From Bacteroidota bacterium (lineage in GTDB: Bacteria > Bacteroidota > Ignavibacteria > Ignavibacteriales > Melioribacteraceae): a stretch of DNA of 64,000 nucleotides. The translations under genes were made by a program, and so were the position numbers. Where the stretch lies: NCBI GenBank assembly GCA_023397505.1, contig JAEWUC010000003.1:496001-560000 (forward strand), given 5' to 3'. Every line of letters starts with the position of its first letter. Position 1 is the first letter of the stretch. The notes under the pieces were generated by a model, which ran no database searches, was not told the origin of the DNA, and saw nothing but the letters and a program-made list of their open reading frames with translations. This document shows positions 1 to 8,842 of this stretch, one piece after another.

Positions 1-395
1 CCATTTTGGGGGCGCTGAACTTTTGTAAAAGCATAAGCTACCTTTGTACTATACTCAACATTCTCCAATACATCAAAAAAATTAATGTAATTGTAAGGCG
101 AGTGATAATTCTTCCATTCGAATGTTGAGCCTTCGGAAAACTTATGTTTCATGCCAAGTTCAGGTTTAACCTTAAGTTCTCCTCCCTGTTCTTGAAGAAA
201 ATCGGTATCGAATCCTTTGCCGTCTTGATTCGGAAAGCCGCCAACAATAAGCCAATTGCGGAGAAAATCTCCTGTTGCTGTAGCCCATGGAAATCGTGTT
301 TCATCCTTTAGCGGTGTCTGTGCATTAATAATATTTCCGGCAAAAAATAAAAGAGCAACAATTAAAAGCTTTTTAGAATTCACATAATTGTACAT
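1..395 (-). CDS. Secreted protein, partial (N-terminal 131 residues)
   Basis: The left edge cuts this minus-strand gene, so only its N terminus is visible. The ATG at 395 follows a GGAGAG Shine-Dalgarno sequence. A hydrophobic signal peptide (residues about 8-24) ends in NAQ. Then comes a stretch rich in Trp and Gly with FLRNWLIVGGFPN and a later FLQEQGGE. The pattern 'F..W...G/P' followed by a GF..DFL/GGE block resembles the N-terminal domain often found on bacterial carbohydrate-active enzymes, and the lipoprotein at 2357-3085 begins similarly with FLQRWLLLEP. Its position downstream of a GH43 gene suggests polysaccharide use. The catalytic part, if any, is outside the window, so the function is not assigned. 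Confidence 0.7.
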   Translation of the reverse strand, partial: MYNYVNSKKLLIVALLFFAGNIINAQTPLKDETRFPWATATGDFLRNWLIVGGFPNQDGKGFDTDFLQEQGGELKVKPELGMKHKFSEGSTFEWKNYHSPYNYINFFDVLENVEYSTKVAYAFTKVQRPQN

Positions 396-574
396 AATAA
401 CTCTCCGTCAAATTATAAATTCTTTTCTTGTTTGATTTAAATGATATGCTTGCGGTATGATTTTAACCACACATTGCCCGTCCCCCATTTCATTTAATAC
501 AAACATATCTTTTTTTTTTCGATGCTGCTGTCATTCATATGTAAAACTATGTTAAAATTTGTAACAACACTAAG

Positions 575-590
575 CGCAGAGTGCTCTGCG
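575..590. repeat. Short GC-rich inverted repeat
   Basis: CGCAGAG and CTCTGCG form a perfect 7-bp inverted repeat around a TG loop, in the 460-bp space between the partial gene and the GH43 gene. It belongs to the same GCGCAAAGCGC-like family seen between the permease genes further right. Apart from the terminator at 744-793, nothing else coding or structured was seen between 396 and 855. Confidence 0.5.
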
Positions 591-743
591 TTTAGCATTT
601 TTTTTGTATCTCAAACTTTCTTTTGTATTAACAGTGATAGATTTTATTGCTTGAAAATCTACTCTTTCAACAGTAAAAAAAGTTGTTCATAATTAAGGAG
701 ACAATTCCAATACAAAAAAAATTGAATCTTATATCTTATCATA

Positions 744-793
744 AATAAAAAAACCCCGATTAAGACTTTAGCAAGCCGTGTAATCGAGGTTTT
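744..793 (-). terminator. Rho-independent terminator after the GH43 gene
   Basis: Arms at 751-762 and 781-792 pair over 12 positions; the one imperfect pair becomes G-U in the minus-strand RNA. The minus-strand transcript then runs into a T-rich tract (GGGGTTTTTTTATTT). It lies about 60 bp past the stop of the gene at 856-2298 and should end that transcript. Confidence 0.8.
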
Positions 794-855
794 GTTGTTT
801 TCTCTTTTATAAAAACAGAATTATTGAATTCTATTTTTAGTTACATTCACTTTTT

Positions 856-2298
856 TTAAGGTTGTAAAAAGTTCCAACGCGATTTGTCGCTCTTTGGATC
901 AAACTTAGCTAAAGTTGGTGTGCTGTTACCTACTGCCGTTAGAACCAACTGTTCATTTGAATTTGGAACTGCCTTCGGCATTATACGATAAGTGCCGTCA
1001 ATCAACTGATCTATGCGCCACAATTGTTCCGGGCTGCCTGTAAAAGTAGGAACAGTTGTAACTTCGGCATCAGCAGTAGCAGCCAAAGCTCGTTCAGTAC
1101 CGGCTATTGTAATTTTGTAATAAGGTGCACCGTGAGAACCGCCTGCATTTGGCGCGGGTGAGATCATCCATTTTTGATGCGGGCGAAACATAAAGTCACC
1201 AATACGAACATCAATATTTCCTGTTGGCCAATTCATTGATACTTCATCGAGTTCCTGGAATGGAAGCGGTTTAACCGGTTCATTATTATCGCGTCTAAAA
1301 CCACGCATACCGCCAGCCATTCTAACAAAATCTACAGCAAGTTCAAGCCCATATCCCCTGCGCTCGGATTGAATTTCATAAATTCCTTCTTTAATATTTT
1401 CACCTGCAACCGGCCATCCATCTCTCCAGAGAAGCGGGTGAATTGCAAGTACACTTCTGCCGCTGCGATCAAGATCTGCCTCGTAGTGCAAAGAAAATTT
1501 TTGAACACCATCACCAACTTCCCATAAACCAAAATGTCCGGCGCCTACCATGCGGCCACGTGCGCCTATCAAGAATTTTCCTCCGCCCTTGAGCATATCA
1601 ACACCCATATTGTCAACATAAGGGCCTGTTACTTTTTTTGAACGGCCGACAATAATATTATAAGTAGAATTTGGACCGTCGCAGCATGTTCCATGTGTTG
1701 CCAATAAATAATACCATCCATCGCGGTACATCATTGCAGTTGCTTCGCAGTCAATTGCAATATTAATAGGTTCATTTCCCGAGATACGCTTTCCTGTTTT
1801 AGGGTCAAGTTCAATGATCCTTATAAAACCAAAATAGGTCCCATATGTCAGCCATAATCGGCCGTCTGTAGGATCAAGCAAGAAAGCAGGATCTATCGCA
1901 TCACAGTCCTCAACACCATCTGTTGTAACCACAACAGTATTGTCTTTAAACTCAAAATCTGGAGAATTTGGGTCGAGAGTTTTCGTCCACATTGTGTTTA
2001 TTGCGCCTGCATGACCGCCGGACATTCCCCCGCCTTTTGAAGCATAAGCCACATAATAACGGTCGCCTATCTTGATGGCATCGGGTGCCAAACCGCCGCC
2101 GGGACGTACAGCCCCGCTTCGCCATGTCCAGCCGTCATCGGAAATTAAACCGCCGCCGCCGGTGCCAAAAGTATAATACTTGCCGTCGCATTCCATAATT
2201 GTTGATGGATCGTGAATATATGGTTCGCCGTCTTGGGCAAGAATAGGTCTAAATATTAACAGTAACATTACAACTACTAATAAAAAACGTAATTTCAT
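856..2298 (-). CDS. GH43-family glycoside hydrolase (arabinanase-like) with lectin-like C terminus
   Basis: 480 residues, secreted: the signal peptide (about 1-21) ends ILA-Q. The catalytic part has the GH43 five-bladed propeller signature. Asp30 in YIHDPS is the likely general base, Asp136 in AIDPAF the pKa modulator, and Glu185 in DCEATAMM the likely general acid. The family cleaves arabinan or xylan side chains, acting here in the periplasm or outside the cell. From about residue 375 a QKW.I ... PEQLWRI ... SRWNFLQ pattern suggests a ricin-B-like carbohydrate-binding domain. The start has a strong GGAGG. The gene sits between a lipoprotein (58 bp upstream) and a secreted protein and is closed by a terminator. 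The exact substrate is uncertain. Confidence 0.82.
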   Translation of the reverse strand: MKLRFLLVVVMLLLIFRPILAQDGEPYIHDPSTIMECDGKYYTFGTGGGGLISDDGWTWRSGAVRPGGGLAPDAIKIGDRYYVAYASKGGGMSGGHAGAINTMWTKTLDPNSPDFEFKDNTVVVTTDGVEDCDAIDPAFLLDPTDGRLWLTYGTYFGFIRIIELDPKTGKRISGNEPINIAIDCEATAMMYRDGWYYLLATHGTCCDGPNSTYNIIVGRSKKVTGPYVDNMGVDMLKGGGKFLIGARGRMVGAGHFGLWEVGDGVQKFSLHYEADLDRSGRSVLAIHPLLWRDGWPVAGENIKEGIYEIQSERRGYGLELAVDFVRMAGGMRGFRRDNNEPVKPLPFQELDEVSMNWPTGNIDVRIGDFMFRPHQKWMISPAPNAGGSHGAPYYKITIAGTERALAATADAEVTTVPTFTGSPEQLWRIDQLIDGTYRIMPKAVPNSNEQLVLTAVGNSTPTLAKFDPKSDKSRWNFLQP

Positions 2299-2356
2299 AA
2301 AACCTCCAAAATCAAAACAGTTAGATCAAAAATTTGATAACTAATTAATTTTCAAT

Positions 2357-3085
2357 TTATTCTAAGCTTAGTGTTATATCTTTAACAGGTTCACCATTTT
2401 CATCGATAAATCGTACACAGAAATCGCTCATACCGGGCCCATTAATAACAGCACCGCGAATAATATTTTTACCTTTATTTAGAGTAATGCGTTTGGATAC
2501 ACAATCATCCATAACCATGCGCCTATCACCTGAAAGTATAACCGCTTCTTCCCCGTTCAACCACCACATTGATGCGGAATTTGAGCCCACTGCCATACGA
2601 ACATTTTTCATTTCACGTGGACTGTTAACAACTGTTACCGCCCAGAAAAGAACGCCGTAAATTTGTTTGTTCAAACCATATGCAAAACGGAATAGTTTTA
2701 CGTTGAAATTGGTTGATTCAAGGGCATGCCATTTGAGTTCATTGCCGTTAACTGTTACAATGTCTCCATCCTTGGGAATAACAGTAAACTGGTTAGGAAA
2801 GTACAATGTATCAAATGCTTTCCTTAGATAACTATCAACAAACACAGTGTTGGTACGGTTCGGTTTATTAATAGGTTCCAGAAGCAGCCATCGCTGAAGA
2901 AATCCTTCTGCGTCCGGAGTTTTTAAATTAGATGTAGCTGGTGTGAAATAAGGCGCGAGACTCCGCGTAGTATCACCTGGTGTAGTGCTAAGGGCAACAC
3001 CATCTGATGCGGCTGAGCAGCCGTGGATTGTTAATCCAACAATCGCGCAGAATACAAACATTAAAGTTTTTCGAAAAATATTCAT
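2357..3085 (-). CDS. Putative lipoprotein with carbohydrate-locus-type N-terminal domain
   Basis: 242 residues. A signal sequence ends in I-H-G-Cys23, an acceptable lipobox, so it is probably a lipoprotein. After about 20 polar residues comes FLQRWLLLEPINKP, followed later by DIVTVNGNELKWHAL and WWLNGEEAV...DRRMVMDDC...LNKGKNIIRG. The last part resembles the jelly-roll 'metabolic/sensor' domains attached to glycoside hydrolases, where a sugar- or metal-binding face carries a W-W-x-N-G motif. It is the first gene of the small operon with the GH43 enzyme, so a binding role in polysaccharide degradation is likely but inferred. No catalytic motif was recognised. AAAGG precedes the ATG. Confidence 0.65.
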   Translation of the reverse strand: MNIFRKTLMFVFCAIVGLTIHGCSAASDGVALSTTPGDTTRSLAPYFTPATSNLKTPDAEGFLQRWLLLEPINKPNRTNTVFVDSYLRKAFDTLYFPNQFTVIPKDGDIVTVNGNELKWHALESTNFNVKLFRFAYGLNKQIYGVLFWAVTVVNSPREMKNVRMAVGSNSASMWWLNGEEAVILSGDRRMVMDDCVSKRITLNKGKNIIRGAVINGPGMSDFCVRFIDENGEPVKDITLSLE

Positions 3086-3350
3086 GGTTTACCTTTTGTA
3101 GAATTATGGATTTTTGTTAACAAGAAGATGATTCTCTTGTATTACTATTTTACACATATCATTCTGTATTATCAAGTTGACTTTATTTGAAAACTTTTAG
3201 TATGCCTGATTTTTTTATAAATATCCAACTCATAAAAGCATATTGACAAGTGATTCGTTGAACAGCGAATAATTTTAAACATGGTTTCCTTTTTTGCGCA
3301 GAGAGCCCCGCTTTTATCGGGGTAACGCCGAGTTAAGCGCATTGCGTTTA
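3086..3350. other. Intergenic region, no gene seen
   Basis: AT-rich DNA between the lipoprotein start and a permease remnant. It probably holds the minus-strand promoter of the GH43 operon, but no convincing element was identified. A CCCCG/CGGGG hairpin (3306-3310 with 3318-3322) lies within GCGCAGAG/GCGCATTGCG sequence typical of the palindromic repeats between the permease genes. Confidence 0.4.
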
Positions 3351-3490
3351 TTATTCATACCTCAATGATTCCACCGGGTTTACTATTGCGCTTTTATTGC
3401 TTGAAAGCTTACAGTTACCAGTGAAATCACAAAAGCAATTCCACCGGATATTTGCCGGCTTATTTCTGTTCTATAACTTGCTACAGTCCA
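3351..3490 (-). pseudogene. Decayed 3' end of a FtsX-type permease gene
   Basis: Read on the minus strand, this stretch gives YRTEIS, then (after a lost WW-containing block) ISGGIAFVISLVTVSFQAIKA. After a one-base frame shift near 3375 it gives AIVNPVESLRYE and a TAA at 3351-3353. The intact permeases end in the same way, for example AYRTEISWW...TVSFQAIKAA.ANPVE.LRYE. It is therefore the relic of a ninth permease at the downstream end of the array. Upstream of about 3490 no further permease sequence can be read, and the 21-bp repeat array begins about 40 bp further on. Confidence 0.8.
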
Positions 3491-3530
3491 TATGTTTTAA
3501 TAATTAAATATAAATCTTCAAGTTTTGGCG

Positions 3531-3740
3531 GGAGTGTCTCATAGTAGATCATTTCCGGCGTTTAGTTGATCGTTTCCGCCTACCAGTTACTACTTTCCGA
3601 CATACCATTAACACTTTCCGGCATGCAATTGGTCATTTCCACATATCAGTTTTCTTTTGTCTGCAAATTGTTGAATTGATGCATCGTCCAATTGGTTTTT
3701 TCCGATATTCAATTGAAATTTTCCGAATATTCGTTATTGC
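3531..3740. repeat. Degenerate tandem repeat with exact 21-bp period; possible solo IS end
   Basis: TTTCCG or a close variant starts at 3552, 3573, 3594, 3615, 3636, 3699 and 3720, exactly 21 bp or a multiple of it apart. The two units in between (3657, 3678) are more degenerate but keep the register. The unit consensus is roughly TTTCCGnnATnCnAnTTGnTC. Both strands have stops in all frames, so it is not a coding repeat. Regular protein-binding repeats of about this length and CCGGAAA-type core occur at the ends of IS21-family elements, and TGTCTCA at 3535 could be the tip, but no istA/istB is present. This is inferred from memory of the family, not from a match. Confidence 0.55.
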
Positions 3741-3862
3741 CATACTTCGATTATCAAACACAAAATACTTTTGTAATGATTTAACATATTCGCGAAGTAT
3801 TATAAAAAAATTAAGTCATGCATTGAACCGCGAAATAATTTCCCCTTTTGCTTAATGCACTT

Positions 3863-3883
3863 GGCGCTATGCGTATAGCGTTT
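3863..3883. repeat. Palindromic repeat, copy 1 of the GGCGCTATGCGTATAGCG pair
   Basis: CGCTAT and ATAGCG pair around a 4-nt loop just downstream of the stop of the permease at 3885-6266. The same 21 bases recur at 6341-6361, at the equivalent place beside the next permease. In RNA it would form a short hairpin after the stop codon. Confidence 0.6.
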
Positions 3884-3884
3884 C

Positions 3885-6266
3885 CTATTCATATCTGAGT
3901 GACTCAACCGGATTTGCAACTGCCGATTTAACAGCATGAAAGCTGACGGTAGCAACTGTAACAATAATTGAAACAATGAGTGTTGTTAGAAATATCATAA
4001 AATCAATTTCCATCCTATAAGCAAAATTATCTAAGAATTTGCTGGTCGCTAAATAAGCGAATGGCCAAATAATGATATTAGCAATCATCACCCATTTAAT
4101 GAATTCTTTACAGAGCATATACACAATACTAGTTACCGAAGCGCCGAGCACTTTGCGTACTCCGATTTCCTTTGATTTTTGCTCAGTTGAATATGAAATC
4201 AAACCAAGTACTCCAATACAGCTTAAAATAACCGCAAGTACCGAAAAGAATCCAAGCAGCTTGCCGATTATAACACCTGCCCTGTTGTAATTCTCGAATC
4301 TCTCTTTTATGAAAAAGAAATCAAATGGGTAAGCTGGTGAAAAAACAGTAACTGCTTCCTTTATAAAATTAATAGTAGGTATAATTTCCGCAGTCTTTAA
4401 TCTTACGGAAAGGAATTTACCCCCATTTGGTTTAAGCCTGAATACGGTAGGAGTTATTTCATTTTCAAGTGATGCATAATTGAAATCGGGTATGACGCCT
4501 ATAACGTTGCAAAATTTTGAATCCGAATCCACACTTCCGATTGTAATTCTTTTACCTATCGGATTTGCCCAGCCAAGTTTTTTTACAGCCGTTTCATTAA
4601 GAATGTAAGCATTGGATGTGTCTGTAGAATATTTTGAAGAAAAAAATCTTCCAGCTTTCAATTTTAGATTATATGTTTTCAAGAAATCATAATCAACATC
4701 TATTATCTGCATCATTATTTCACTATCCTCGTTGCCGCCTTCAGGCGTAAAACTACTCGTCCTGGAATTATTGCTTCCCGGTGTTCCGCTGGAATATGAA
4801 GCAGAAAATATTTTTTTGTTATTGAGCAGGGTTTGTTTAAAGGGGATTCCATTGTTCTGAATATTTTCGTCACTGTTATTCAAGACAATTATTTTATCCT
4901 TCGGGAAGCCCAAATCTTTTGCAAGTAAATAATCTACCTGTTTGAAAACAGTTATTGTTCCAATAATAAGAAAAATCGAAATAGCGAATTGCACAACAAC
5001 TAGTATTGCACGAATTGAGTAGCCGCCTTTTTTAACTATGTTGTGTTTAAGTATTACTACAGGAACCGGTTTTGACATAACAAAGGCTGGATAAGCCCCG
5101 GCAAGTAAAGCTGTGATAATCAATACTGCTATGGTTAGCAGAATAAATCCCGGATCCAATAAAACATAAAGCGAAAGATTTTGTTTCAATATTTCATTCA
5201 CTCCCGGAATTAGCAATCCCGCGAAAACAATCGCGGCGGTAAATGAAATTATTGTTATTACAAACGCCTCGCTTAAAAACTGAAATACAAGGTGGGAACG
5301 GTTAGCACCGGAGACTTTTCTGATTCCAACTTCTTTATTCCTGCGCGATGATCTGGCTGTTGTTAGATTTATAAAGTTTACAGCGGCAATAAAAAGAATA
5401 AGAACTCCTACGGCACCGAAGATATAAAGAAATATTATCGGCGTCGTTTGGGCATCGTCGTGAATAAGCTTTGAAAAATGAATATCTCTTAAATTCTGCA
5501 TCTTCATATTGTATCTGTCATGATAAGATACATCTGTGTTGGTCCTAATTACTCCGTTAAGTTTTTTTTCAACAGAGGAAGGATCAGTCCTTCTTTTTAA
5601 AAGAAGATAAGTGTAGTCATTACTAAATCCTCCCCAACTATTCAACCGTGGAAAATTTGATTCATTGTAAGTATTAAACGATGCGAAAATATCGTCGCGT
5701 ATGTGCGAGTTAAAAGGAATGTCTTTAATAATGCCGGTAACTAAAAAATTTTCTTTGTTATCAAAAAGCATTGTTTTACCGATTGGATTTTCATCGCCAA
5801 AATATTTCTGCGCCAAACTCTGTGTGATCACAACTGTATTTGGTTCAATCAAAGCGGTTTTTGAATCTCCTTTTATAAACGGAAAAGAAAACACTTCAAA
5901 AAATTTATCGTCGACAAACAAAGCTCTTTCATAATAATTTTTGCCTTTGTATGATGAAAGAATTCCCCGATGAGATATTCTTACAGCGTATTCAATTTCG
6001 GGGATAACAGCTTTGACTGCAGGAGCGAATGGAATCATTACCGGGGCAGTCTTCACTATGTTACCGCCTTCTTTGTTTTCTATAAATACACGATAAATTC
6101 TTTCTTTCTTGTTATGAAAATTGTCGAAGCTCGTTTCGTTCCAGATTATCATTGATATTACAACCACGCAAGCAAGTCCGACAGATAAACCAAGTATGTT
6201 TATCGCTGAATATCCTTTGTGTCTAAGAATATTTCTAAATGCGATTTTAAAATAATTTATAAACAT
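3885..6266 (-). CDS. MacB/FtsX-type ABC transporter permease (8th and last in transcription order)
   Basis: 793 residues. The layout is that of the long MacB_PCD-FtsX permeases: a membrane helix at about 20-42, an extracytoplasmic domain to about 270, three helices at about 285-400, then a second set with a helix near 425, another periplasmic domain and three final helices from about 670. The two FtsX coupling segments read EVGIRKVSGAN (about 315) and EIGVRKVLGAS (about 690). Such proteins use ATP hydrolysed by a partner to move substrates mechanically across or out of the membrane. It carries no ATPase domain. AAGGA precedes the ATG. The C terminus FHAVKSAVANPVESLRYE differs slightly from the FQAIKAA form of its paralogues. 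Confidence 0.88.
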   Translation of the reverse strand: MFINYFKIAFRNILRHKGYSAINILGLSVGLACVVVISMIIWNETSFDNFHNKKERIYRVFIENKEGGNIVKTAPVMIPFAPAVKAVIPEIEYAVRISHRGILSSYKGKNYYERALFVDDKFFEVFSFPFIKGDSKTALIEPNTVVITQSLAQKYFGDENPIGKTMLFDNKENFLVTGIIKDIPFNSHIRDDIFASFNTYNESNFPRLNSWGGFSNDYTYLLLKRRTDPSSVEKKLNGVIRTNTDVSYHDRYNMKMQNLRDIHFSKLIHDDAQTTPIIFLYIFGAVGVLILFIAAVNFINLTTARSSRRNKEVGIRKVSGANRSHLVFQFLSEAFVITIISFTAAIVFAGLLIPGVNEILKQNLSLYVLLDPGFILLTIAVLIITALLAGAYPAFVMSKPVPVVILKHNIVKKGGYSIRAILVVVQFAISIFLIIGTITVFKQVDYLLAKDLGFPKDKIIVLNNSDENIQNNGIPFKQTLLNNKKIFSASYSSGTPGSNNSRTSSFTPEGGNEDSEIMMQIIDVDYDFLKTYNLKLKAGRFFSSKYSTDTSNAYILNETAVKKLGWANPIGKRITIGSVDSDSKFCNVIGVIPDFNYASLENEITPTVFRLKPNGGKFLSVRLKTAEIIPTINFIKEAVTVFSPAYPFDFFFIKERFENYNRAGVIIGKLLGFFSVLAVILSCIGVLGLISYSTEQKSKEIGVRKVLGASVTSIVYMLCKEFIKWVMIANIIIWPFAYLATSKFLDNFAYRMEIDFMIFLTTLIVSIIVTVATVSFHAVKSAVANPVESLRYE

Positions 6267-6340
6267 TGTTGCTCATCCTTTCTCAAATTATTTTCTGTTC
6301 TTAAGTCTCTTTCTAGCAAAGTGTGTAGGGTAATGCGTTT

Positions 6341-6361
6341 GGCGCTATGCGTATAGCGTTT
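6341..6361. repeat. Palindromic repeat, copy 2 of the GGCGCTATGCGTATAGCG pair
   Basis: Identical over 21 bases to 3863-3883. It overlaps the last two bases of the TAA stop of the permease at 6360-8723. The repeated position, directly at a permease 3' end, suggests it was copied together with permease tails. Confidence 0.6.
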
Positions 6362-8723
6362 ACTCATATCTCAAACTCTCAATTGGATTTGCAATAGCCG
6401 CTTTAATTGCTTGAAAACTTACTGTTGCCAAAGCAATCAGTAAAGCAATTCCGCCTGAGAGAGCAAACATCCACCAACTTATTTCAATACGATAAGCAAA
6501 ATCTTCGAGCCATTTATTCATAAAGAAATAAGCAACCGGCCAGGCAATAACATTTGCCCAAATTACCCACTTTGTATATCTGAAAGAAAAATCTTTTAAA
6601 AGCCATATTGATGAAGCACCAAGTACTTTCCTAATACCAAATTCTTTTTTTCTTCGTTCGGCCATAAATGTTGTTAATCCGAACAGTCCAATACAAGCAA
6701 TAAAAACAGCAACTATTACAAAACTATCCAGAACGGTAGCTATCCGCGTTTCAGATTGATAAAGTTTCGCGAAATCGTCGTCGAGGAAATAAAAATCAAA
6801 CGGAAGATTAGAACCAAATGATTCCCAAGTTTTTTTAAGAGATTCCAAACAAGAAGCAATATCGGCAGCTTTTGTTCGCACTGAAATCTGTGTACCTTTA
6901 TCATTAACAACAATTGCGCACGGCTCAACAGAATTATGAAGAGAGCGGAAATGAAAATCCTTCGTTACTCCTGCAATCTTTCCTTTAAATGAGCCCCAGT
7001 AAATAATTTGTTTACCGGCAGCCGATTGCCAATTCAAGAGTTTTAGAGCAGATTTATTTAGAATAAATACTTTTTCATCTGATGTTTTAAAATTAGCAGT
7101 ATAATCTTCTCCTTCTAACATTTCTATTTGGTATGTTTTAATGAAGTCTCTATCAGCATTAATTATCCACATGGAGTTGAAATCTTCCTTCGCCGGCATA
7201 CCTTCCCATTTAAAGCCGCTCCAAAATTGATTAAAACTGCTTGGCTGGTAGCTGTTTACAGAAGCGTTTATAACATATTTGTTTTTAAGAAATTCTTCTT
7301 TTATTGTCTGCGACTTCATTATCAAATCATTACTCGTTAACGGTATGTTGATTATTTGTTCTTTAGCAAATCCTAAATTTTTATTTTGGATAAAATTAAT
7401 CTGCCGTGAAATAATTATAGTGCATATAATAAGAATGATTGAAACAGTGAATTGAAAAACAACAAGGGCATTCCTAAATGAAGATTTTAAATTTTGATTT
7501 ATTTTTCCTTTTAATGCTTTTACAGGATTGAATGAAGACATAATTATTGCGGGGTAAGCGCCGGCAAGAATTCCGGTAAACAATACAATACCAAAGAAAA
7601 ACAAATAACTATTAATATTTGTAAAATCGATTGTATAGTGTTTGCCAGACATTGCATTAACTACAGGCAGAATTAATTCGACTATAATAACAGAAAAAAT
7701 CCCGGCGATAATAGATAATAGAATTGATTCCAAAAGAAACTGCTTTACTAATCCTCGGTAGTCGGCGCCCAAAGTTTTTCTCAACCCGACTTCTTTTGCC
7801 CTTTTCATAGAGCGGGCAGTTGATAGATTAATAAAATTAATACATGCAATTAATAAAACGGTTATTGCCACTGCAAAAAATATAGTTAGATAATTATCAT
7901 CAAAGGCAGGCTCAATATTAAAACGGTTGAATTGAAAATGGATTTTTTTGACCGGCTGATATGTTAAATCATCCGGTACATTCGGGTTGCTACTCATTTT
8001 TGTTTTAAATAAATCATCAACTTTACTTTTTAACTGTGCGATATCGGTATTTGGGGGAGTTAAAATGTAGGTATAAAAATTCCAGTTTCCCCAAGATTCC
8101 AAATAATTAAAACGTACTAAATCATTAATGCGTTCAAACGGTATAATTAACTCAAAATGGAAATGCGAATTTTCCGGGGCATCTTTAGCTACAGCGGTAA
8201 CTGTAAAATCGAATTCTCCATCCACGGATAATACTTTTCCAACCGGGTTACCGGAACCAAAATATTTACTTGCAGCTTTTTCTGTAATTACTATCGAGTT
8301 TGGTGCTTTTAATGCTTCTCCGGCATTACCTCTAACCAACGGGAAAGTAAACATTTCAAAGAATGAAGGGTCAGCTAAAAAGAATTCCTTTTCAGAAAAT
8401 TTTTTGTTTTTGTATTCAACAACCATCTCGGCTTTATGAAGCCGGGTGTAACTTATTATGTCGGGTATATTCGATTGTAGAAATGGTCCCAACGGTGCGG
8501 ATGTACCTGCATATGAATCTTTATCATTTGCATTTCCATTAATTACCCTGTATATCCGGTCGGCATTTTCATGAAACGTATCGTAGCTTAATTCATGATT
8601 AATAAATACAGCTATTACAATAACAACGGATAATCCTATAGTTAAGCCGGCTATATTAATAAAAGAAGAAGTTTTGTCTTTAAATAAAGTCCTAAACGCT
8701 GTCTTAAAAAAATTATTAAACAT
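6360..8723 (-). CDS. MacB/FtsX-type ABC transporter permease (7th)
   Basis: 787 residues with the same two-module membrane layout as its neighbours. Coupling segments are EVGLRKTLGAD (about 310) and EFGIRKVLGAS (about 690). The last about 45 residues (AYRIEISWWMFALSGG... to NPIESLRYE) are almost identical to those of the next permease (8843-11185), whereas the middle domains differ strongly. That suggests recent exchange of 3' ends. GGAG stands 5 bases before the ATG. The substrate is unknown; the divergent extracytoplasmic domains probably set specificity or partner choice. Confidence 0.88.
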   Translation of the reverse strand: MFNNFFKTAFRTLFKDKTSSFINIAGLTIGLSVVIVIAVFINHELSYDTFHENADRIYRVINGNANDKDSYAGTSAPLGPFLQSNIPDIISYTRLHKAEMVVEYKNKKFSEKEFFLADPSFFEMFTFPLVRGNAGEALKAPNSIVITEKAASKYFGSGNPVGKVLSVDGEFDFTVTAVAKDAPENSHFHFELIIPFERINDLVRFNYLESWGNWNFYTYILTPPNTDIAQLKSKVDDLFKTKMSSNPNVPDDLTYQPVKKIHFQFNRFNIEPAFDDNYLTIFFAVAITVLLIACINFINLSTARSMKRAKEVGLRKTLGADYRGLVKQFLLESILLSIIAGIFSVIIVELILPVVNAMSGKHYTIDFTNINSYLFFFGIVLFTGILAGAYPAIIMSSFNPVKALKGKINQNLKSSFRNALVVFQFTVSIILIICTIIISRQINFIQNKNLGFAKEQIINIPLTSNDLIMKSQTIKEEFLKNKYVINASVNSYQPSSFNQFWSGFKWEGMPAKEDFNSMWIINADRDFIKTYQIEMLEGEDYTANFKTSDEKVFILNKSALKLLNWQSAAGKQIIYWGSFKGKIAGVTKDFHFRSLHNSVEPCAIVVNDKGTQISVRTKAADIASCLESLKKTWESFGSNLPFDFYFLDDDFAKLYQSETRIATVLDSFVIVAVFIACIGLFGLTTFMAERRKKEFGIRKVLGASSIWLLKDFSFRYTKWVIWANVIAWPVAYFFMNKWLEDFAYRIEISWWMFALSGGIALLIALATVSFQAIKAAIANPIESLRYE

Positions 8724-8815
8724 TGCGGCTCCGAAAAATATATTGACGATTATTCTATTTTATTTTTAACTGTATATACTGTAATTCGCGATATCATTCG
8801 TATCGCAAAGCTTCG

Positions 8816-8838
8816 ATCCCGAATAAAACCATCGGGAT
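8816..8838. repeat. Intergenic hairpin between two permease genes
   Basis: ATCCCGA (8816-8822) and TCGGGAT (8832-8838) form a 7-bp stem with a 9-nt loop directly after the stop of the permease at 8843-11185. No U-tract follows on the minus strand, so it looks like an mRNA-stability or attenuation hairpin rather than a terminator. A second small inverted repeat (GCGATA/TATCGC) lies nearby at about 8788-8806. Confidence 0.4.
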
Positions 8839-8842
8839 TTCG

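Noticed and set aside
3531..3740. CRISPR array
   Set aside because: The 21-bp units follow each other without unique spacers, vary strongly, and no cas gene is nearby.
3531..3740. Plasmid-type iteron origin
   Set aside because: Period and length would fit, but no rep gene, AT-rich melting box or DnaA-box cluster was seen next to it.
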